Positions 34,056 to 38,598 of a stretch of 38,598 nt of DNA are shown piece by piece (the first letter of the stretch is position 1; each line of letters begins with the position of its first letter). The stretch comes from an uncultured Luminiphilus sp. (GTDB lineage Bacteria; Pseudomonadota; Gammaproteobacteria; Pseudomonadales; Halieaceae), in NCBI GenBank assembly GCA_938091995.1, contig CALKNZ010000088.1, forward strand, positions 1 through 38,598. The letters are read 5' to 3'. A program made the translations under genes and the position numbers. The notes under the pieces were generated by a model. That model made no database searches, was not told where the DNA came from, and saw only the letters and a program-made list of their open reading frames with translations.

Positions 34056-35240
34056 ATGAGTGAAACAAGTTATTTGGGCTGGCCTTTTTTTGAGACACAC
34101 CACCGTACGCTGGCAGCTACGCTGGATGCCTGGGCTGCAGAACACATGGCGGAACTCACCGCAAATGAACACGACGATTTGGACGGTACTTGCGTAGCCC
34201 TGGTAAGAGCACTGGGTGATGCAGGTTTTACCGGTTATGCGGTGCCAGCCAGTGGTGGCGGTAACCACGAAAAACTCGATGTGCGGACGCTATGTATTAT
34301 TCGTGAAACGCTGGCACGCCATAGTGCACTCGCCGATTTCGCTTTTGCCATGCAAGGCTTAGGTAGCGGCCCCATTTCACTGTTTGGATCACAACAGCAG
34401 CAAACCCACTACCTCAATGCCGTCGCCCAGGGTAAGAAGATTAGTGCATTCTCTCTGTCTGAACCCAATGCCGGCTCTGACGTTGCCGCCATGACCTGCT
34501 CAGCACAACGTGATGGCGATGAATGGGTGTTAAACGGCACTAAAACTTGGATCTCCAACGCGGGTATTGCCGACTTCTACACCGTTTTTGCACGCTCCAG
34601 CGACGCTGGCGGTGCCAAAGGTATTAGCTGCTTTATCGTTGAAGCAGGAACACCCGGCTTTGAAGTCACCGAACGTATTGATTTGGTCGCGCCACATCCC
34701 CTCGGGACACTGCAATTTACGGACTGCCGAATTCCTGCTGACCATTTGGTGGGCGAAGAAGGAAGAGGTTTTGGCATTGCCATGGCTACGCTGGATGTAT
34801 TCCGCTCAACGGTAGCGGCAGCAGCGCTGGGTATGGCACGTCGGGCCCTCGATGAAACCCTGGATTACACAGCAGATCGCGATATCTTCGGCGGCAAACT
34901 CGGCGACCTACAGCTTGTGCAGGCCAAAATTGGGGAAATGGCTTTGGGCGTCGATGCCAGTGCACTGCTGGTATACCGGGCAGCTTGGACGAAAGACTGC
35001 GCTGCGGATCGGGTAACTCGCGAAGCCGCCATGGCAAAATACCATGCGACAGAGACGGCACAGCAAGTCATAGATGCCGCTGTGCAACTTCACGGCGGTA
35101 AAGGTGTCACCAAGGGCTACATCGTAGAGTCACTTTACCGAGACATTCGGGCTTTGCGAATCTACGAAGGTGCCAGCGAGGTTCAAACAACGATCATTGC
35201 GCGCCAAACGATCAACAATCATGAGCTTGCGCAGCCTTAA
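34056..35240 (+). CDS. Acyl-CoA dehydrogenase
   Basis: This 394-residue acyl-CoA dehydrogenase has the FAD and substrate blocks [16 protein letters not shown] and [26 protein letters not shown], and the C-terminal [10 protein letters not shown], which carries the catalytic glutamate of the medium-chain type. It is thus a single-gene homotetrameric enzyme, unlike the two-subunit pair at 21720-24069. AGGGAA precedes the ATG. It is the last gene of the operon headed by the hydroxylase/OYE fusion and probably oxidises an alicyclic or opened-ring acyl-CoA of that route. Confidence 0.9.
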   Translation: MSETSYLGWPFFETHHRTLAATLDAWAAEHMAELTANEHDDLDGTCVALVRALGDAGFTGYAVPASGGGNHEKLDVRTLCIIRETLARHSALADFAFAMQGLGSGPISLFGSQQQQTHYLNAVAQGKKISAFSLSEPNAGSDVAAMTCSAQRDGDEWVLNGTKTWISNAGIADFYTVFARSSDAGGAKGISCFIVEAGTPGFEVTERIDLVAPHPLGTLQFTDCRIPADHLVGEEGRGFGIAMATLDVFRSTVAAAALGMARRALDETLDYTADRDIFGGKLGDLQLVQAKIGEMALGVDASALLVYRAAWTKDCAADRVTREAAMAKYHATETAQQVIDAAVQLHGGKGVTKGYIVESLYRDIRALRIYEGASEVQTTIIARQTINNHELAQP

Positions 35241-35444
35241 CTACATCATGAACGACCCATTTTTCCAGCAGGACAAAAGCGTAATGGCTGCGAGTACCTG
35301 CTCGGTTCGCAATTCGCGTTATGCTGGCGATGCCTGAGACTCGTATGAATTTAACGCAAGAACCCGGCTGACCCCTCTGAAGAGAACTCTTCGCACTCGT
35401 CACGAACCGGCAAAAATGTAAACTGACTTTTGAGTAACCCAGCG

Positions 35445-36599
35445 ATGAATCTAAACGACTGCCACAACTTTTCAGATTTTCGCCGACTGGCCAAGAAGCG
35501 CTTACCGGGGCCTATTTTTCACTACATTGACGGTGCGGCAGATGATGAGCTGACTTATCGAAGAAATACGCAGGCTTATGAAGAAGTCGATTTAATACCC
35601 AATGTGCTCCGTGGGACGACCGATATAGATACTTCTATCGAGGTTATGGGCCAGAAGCTCGCCATGCCACTTTATTGCGCGCCCACAGCCCTACAACGGC
35701 TATTTCACCATGATGGAGAGCGTGCAGTCGCACGCGCAGCAACCGAATACGGCACCATGTTTGGTGTGTCTTCTCTAGCGACAGTAACGGTAGAGGAAAT
35801 CGCCACACTCGCTCCGGGACCTAAGCTGTTTCAGTTTTATTTCCATAAGGATCGAGGCCTCAACGACGCTTTACTTGAGCGTGCTAGAGCCGCCAATTTT
35901 AATGTCATGGCACTGACAGTGGATACGATAACCGGGGGCAACCGGGAACGGGATCTACGCACTGGATTTACCTCGCCACCCAAACTAAATCTATCTTCAC
36001 TCTGGAGCTTTGCCACCCATCCAGCATGGGCCTGGCACTTCTTTACTGGAGAAAAATTTGATATGCCCCACCTTTCCGGCCACATCAACGAAGGGACAAA
36101 CGTTGCAGTCTCTGTAGGTGATTATTTTTCAACCATGTTGGATCCTACGATGAGCTGGGATGATGCGGAGAAGCTGTGCGCGCAATGGAACGGCCAATTC
36201 GCGCTAAAAGGTATTATGAGTGTTGAGGATGCGCAGCGCGCCGTCGATATAGGGTGCACGGGTATCATGGTATCCAATCATGGCGGTCGGCAGCTCGATG
36301 GTTCAAGGGCTCCTTTTGATCAGCTCGAAGAAATCTGCGATGCCGTTGGCGATAAAATTGATGTGATCTGCGAAGGCGGCATTCAACGTGGCACTCATGT
36401 GCTCAAGGCGCTGTCGGCTGGTGCCAAAGCGGTTTCTGGAGGCCGGCTTTATCTTTATGCACTCGCCGCGGCGGGTCAGGCTGGGGTCGAACGCGCTTTA
36501 GGCAATTTTAAAACGGAAATAGAACGCGACATGCGTCTCATGGGCGTGTCACGCATCGATGAGCTGGGGCGCGGCAACTTGCGTCGTAGAGGTCGCTAA
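35445..36599 (+). CDS. FMN-dependent 2-hydroxyacid dehydrogenase (L-lactate or mandelate type)
   Basis: This 384-residue protein belongs to the FMN 2-hydroxyacid dehydrogenase family that includes LldD and mandelate dehydrogenase. The catalytic His and Arg are in SNHGGRQLDGS, the FMN-binding lysine in ALKGIM, and the phosphate site in KAVSGGRLYLYALAA. The N-terminus NDCHNFSDFRRLAKKRLPG supports ATG 35445, though no good ribosome site precedes it; TTG 35430 is an alternative. It stands alone after a 200-base gap. In an aromatic region oxidation of mandelate or 4-hydroxymandelate to the aryl-glyoxylate is conceivable, but no decarboxylase partner is present and lactate is the default reading. 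Confidence 0.87.
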   Translation: MNLNDCHNFSDFRRLAKKRLPGPIFHYIDGAADDELTYRRNTQAYEEVDLIPNVLRGTTDIDTSIEVMGQKLAMPLYCAPTALQRLFHHDGERAVARAATEYGTMFGVSSLATVTVEEIATLAPGPKLFQFYFHKDRGLNDALLERARAANFNVMALTVDTITGGNRERDLRTGFTSPPKLNLSSLWSFATHPAWAWHFFTGEKFDMPHLSGHINEGTNVAVSVGDYFSTMLDPTMSWDDAEKLCAQWNGQFALKGIMSVEDAQRAVDIGCTGIMVSNHGGRQLDGSRAPFDQLEEICDAVGDKIDVICEGGIQRGTHVLKALSAGAKAVSGGRLYLYALAAAGQAGVERALGNFKTEIERDMRLMGVSRIDELGRGNLRRRGR

Positions 36600-36603
36600 A
36601 ACC

Positions 36604-36647
36604 GGCTAAGCTCCCCTTGAGCCCCCAAGGGCCCCTCAGACTTAGCC
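36604..36647. terminator. Hairpin between convergent dehydrogenase and GST genes
   Basis: GGCTAAG (36604-36610) pairs with CTTAGCC (36641-36647), with an inner stem CCCTTG (36614-36619) with CAAGGG (36626-36631). There is no T-run on the plus strand, and only TTTT on the minus side. It may be a weak bidirectional terminator. Confidence 0.35.
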
Positions 36648-36714
36648 TTCACAATTAACCCCCAGTTTTAATCCTCGCACCGCCTGAAACCTTCCCCAGC
36701 GGCCTCATTAAATG

Positions 36715-37326
36715 TTACTCGATGGCGTCAGCAACGTGCCACGCGGGACGACTCTCAAGGCGGTCTATGTAGGCATTGAGTGCCTCAAGATCGGGGGCCA
36801 CGCAGCCAAGACGTCGACTCATAATGCAGGCGTGTCCCAGCATAATATCGGCACCTGAAAAATCTCCGATTAGATATTCCTTATCCGATAAAGCCTCTTC
36901 CAACGGCAAGAGCGCACGGGATAATAATTTCTGAGCTTGTCCCAGAACCACGGGATCCCGCCGATCCGGCGGAAGTAACAGCGTATGGACAACAATGGTA
37001 TTCATTGAAGGCATGACCATGCCTTCGCAATAGTGAAACCATTGCAAATACTTTCCATACATTGGATGCGAAGAAGCGGGTTTGAGCCCCCCGTTTTTAT
37101 GGCACTCGAGAATGTAATCAACAATCGCACCGCTCTCCCAAATTTGCTGTCCATCATCTTCGAGCACAGGAATACGCCCCAGGGGATGTCGTTCTCGGTG
37201 CGCATCTGACTTCAGATCCTCAGGGTGGAAACGCATGGCATTGAGCTCATAGGGCAGATCCAGCTCGGCGAACAGCCAAGCGACGCGGACTGCTCGGGAA
37301 TTAGGGGCGAAATGAAGCGTAAGCAT
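36715..37326 (-). CDS. Glutathione S-transferase
   Basis: This 203-residue protein has the thioredoxin-like N-terminal domain of glutathione transferases with the glutathione-site blocks PNSRAVRVAW, GRIPVLEDDG and IWESGAIVDYIL, and the helical C-terminal domain with LIGDFSGADIMLGHA. S10 is the likely catalytic serine. GGAGAAG precedes the ATG at 37326. Members near catabolic genes can act as isomerases of ring-cleavage products or in detoxification; nothing here decides between them. It is convergent with the hydroxyacid dehydrogenase gene and flanked upstream by a 572-base gene-free region. Confidence 0.9.
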   Translation of the reverse strand: MLTLHFAPNSRAVRVAWLFAELDLPYELNAMRFHPEDLKSDAHRERHPLGRIPVLEDDGQQIWESGAIVDYILECHKNGGLKPASSHPMYGKYLQWFHYCEGMVMPSMNTIVVHTLLLPPDRRDPVVLGQAQKLLSRALLPLEEALSDKEYLIGDFSGADIMLGHACIMSRRLGCVAPDLEALNAYIDRLESRPAWHVADAIE

Positions 37327-37898
37327 GGGACTTCTCCAGACTCAGTAAAATAAGAAAACACTTAGATTCCAGCGGTAGTCGTCACCCTAGCAACACCTGT
37401 GTGACCTAGCAAATAGAATCGCGGTAACACTCCAGCAGGCAGTGCCACATTCGCATAAATGGCACTTTAATTATGGCACCTTCTAATAAAGAACGTTGCC
37501 TATGGACACCTGTGCAATTGATGCCAAGCGCTCAACCCAAAGATGGGGTGGCAGGCACTGCTCCACTTAACAAAAAAACTTATGCGCTGCTCAGGTTTTT
37601 CACAAGCAAGCCGCTAGCGATCTCATCGAGGGGTAATAGCAGTTGATTCATTTGGGGCAGCTGAAATTAAGCAAATCTTTCCCGTCGCACCCTCTCCGCC
37701 TAATGGCATTATTCTGTAACCGAAGACCGCTAAGAACTCACAACACCCGAAGAACCCGCTCGAACAGCTTGTTTAAAGCTTCACACGGGAGAGGACCGCT
37801 AGGCATTCACCGCCCGTAAGTTCGGGTTACAATCGCATCTCTGACAGAGACTAGCGAAACTGTGTTCTGTCAATTTTAGATTGGGAAACTCTTGAATC
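37327..37898. other. Gene-free region between GST and MaoC genes
   Basis: No open reading frame with family resemblance is visible on either strand. The one structured element is AGTGCCA (37441-37447) and TGGCACT (37460-37466), a 7-base inverted repeat with 12 bases between, followed by a further TGGCACC at about 37475. The region should contain the promoters of the two divergent flanking genes, but none was picked with confidence. Confidence 0.4.
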
Positions 37899-38330
37899 AT
37901 GACGAAAGCACTCGACACAGACAGCCCTGCAATGACACTTGATGAACAAAGCATTATCGATTTCGCAAAACTTTTTGACCCTCAGCCGTATCACCTTGAC
38001 CGGGCAGCTGCAGACGCATCAATTTTTGGAGGGCTCTGTGCCAGTGGCTGGCAGGTCGGTGCGTTGGCGTCACGCCTTACCGGTGAAGCACTATTGAGTA
38101 TGAGCATTCCCTACATCACCACCACTCAGGTCAACCACATGCGCTGGATACGCCCCACCTTCGTCAATGATCAATTGGTTGCTGAAGTGTCATTAGGCGA
38201 GCGCCTGCCCAGCAGTCCGGCTCCTGACTGTGATTCCATCGATGTGTCGGTCATTTTAAAAGATGGCAGCGACCAACCGGTTGCGGAAATGACGTGCCGC
38301 GTCGCTGTCGCTAGGGATTCAACAACATGA
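37899..38330 (+). CDS. MaoC-like (R)-hydratase subunit
   Basis: This 143-residue protein is a single hot-dog-fold MaoC-like domain. The hydratase-2 motif is visible as AKLFDPQPYHLD, with the Asp and His that activate water, followed by FGGLCASGWQV. MaoC enzymes hydrate enoyl-CoA to 3-hydroxyacyl-CoA. The next gene overlaps by four bases and encodes a second MaoC-like protein, so a heterodimer is likely, as in the steroid ChsH1-ChsH2 type. The ATG at 37899 has only a distant GGGAAA; ATG 37932 would shorten it by 11 residues. Confidence 0.85.
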   Translation: MTKALDTDSPAMTLDEQSIIDFAKLFDPQPYHLDRAAADASIFGGLCASGWQVGALASRLTGEALLSMSIPYITTTQVNHMRWIRPTFVNDQLVAEVSLGERLPSSPAPDCDSIDVSVILKDGSDQPVAEMTCRVAVARDSTT

Positions 38331-38598
38331 GTGATCTGTACCTACGAAATCGCTGGTTTGAAGATATTCCTGTTGGCGAGTTTCATGTTTTCGGCAGCCA
38401 TACCTTCAGCGAACTTGAAATGGTCGAATTCGCAACACGCTACGCACCAACACCGGAATTTATGGATCCCGAGGCTGCACGTCAGCTGCGCTGGGGTGGC
38501 CTGGTAGCTACGCCCTGGCATCTGTGCGCCATGTGGATGCGTAAAATGGTCGATTACATGGAGGTTTATGCCCAAGGTGTCAATGACGGACGCAGAAA
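38327..38598 (+). CDS. MaoC-like hydratase subunit (5' part, cut by window edge)
   Basis: The frame opens at ATG 38327 inside the previous stop (ATGA) and runs to the window end. The 90 visible residues begin MSDLYLRNRWFEDIPVGEFH and continue with GSHTFSELEMVEFATRYAPT, a MaoC-like N-terminus in which the water-activating Asp/His motif is replaced (RYAPTPEFMD), then GGLVATPWHLCAMWM. Loss of the catalytic pair would make it the structural partner of the preceding subunit. The rest of the protein is outside the window. Confidence 0.82.
   Translation, partial: MSDLYLRNRWFEDIPVGEFHVFGSHTFSELEMVEFATRYAPTPEFMDPEAARQLRWGGLVATPWHLCAMWMRKMVDYMEVYAQGVNDGRR

Noticed and set aside
37441..37466. Inverted repeat AGTGCCA/TGGCACT as a terminator or operator
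   Set aside because: There is no T-run and no gene end close by, and no second copy with the same spacing, so no function can be supported.
1..38598. Mobile elements, CRISPR arrays, tRNA or rRNA genes
   Set aside because: No transposase, integrase, regular short repeat array or RNA gene signature was seen by inspection; the control-region duplicate has no flanking insertion-sequence ends.

Overview
The window reads as a catabolic region from a marine-type gammaproteobacterium. The basis is proteins very close to enterobacterial Paa and Hpa enzymes, TonB-dependent receptors with an EEVIVTATKR-type TonB box, lipoprotein hydrolases, and dense operons with moderate GC. A Cellvibrionales or Halieaceae-like host is a guess from style, not a proven assignment. 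No rRNA, tRNA, CRISPR array, transposase or phage gene was seen.

Layout. (1) 1-920, minus: 5' end of paaZ from the phenylacetyl-CoA pathway, cut by the window edge. (2) 1079-2527: a lipoprotein amidase, then a 0.36-kb diverged duplicate (2608-2969) of the control region found again at 16902-17263, carrying the dead 5' end of a Rieske oxygenase gene. (3) 2952-12433: a MobA-like flavin hydroxylase, a TonB receptor, a penicillin-acylase-family lipoprotein (minus) and a second TonB receptor (minus). (4) 12649-14985: paaK and paaX, divergent. (5) 15051-17058, minus: an FAH-family enzyme and an intact Rieske oxygenase. (6) 17246-21617: hpaE-hpaD-hpaF-hpaH-hpaI, the homoprotocatechuate meta-cleavage operon. 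(7) 21720-24069: a paired (large/small) acyl-CoA dehydrogenase. (8) 24425-26376: frmA-frmB, glutathione-dependent formaldehyde oxidation. (9) 26382-27851, minus: an S41 protease. (10) 27996-35240: marR and an Old Yellow Enzyme gene, divergent from a salicylyl-CoA/2-aminobenzoyl-CoA hydroxylase-type fusion, SDR, crotonase and acyl-CoA dehydrogenase. (11) 35445-38598: an FMN 2-hydroxyacid dehydrogenase, a GST (minus) and two MaoC-like hydratase subunits, the last cut by the edge.

How the parts may work together (inference). TonB receptors and surface or periplasmic hydrolases could capture and deconjugate aryl-acetyl compounds. Phenylacetate would be activated by PaaK and continue through PaaZ. 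Hydroxylated or methoxylated arylacetates would be funnelled to homoprotocatechuate by the MobA-like hydroxylase and the Rieske enzyme, since no hpaBC is present. HpaD, E, F, H, I and the FAH enzyme as HpaG would then give succinate semialdehyde and pyruvate. If the Rieske enzyme is an O-demethylase, frmAB would remove the formaldehyde. The eastern module suggests a separate CoA-thioester aromatic route of the salicylyl-CoA or anthraniloyl-CoA type.

The strongest non-gene signals are three. The duplicated control region carries a GGTAAC-N2-GTTACC operator over the -10 at two promoters. A 35-bp composite element is shared, at the same distance and orientation, by paaZ and paaX. A pair of AT-rich repeats lies in the marR divergent promoter.
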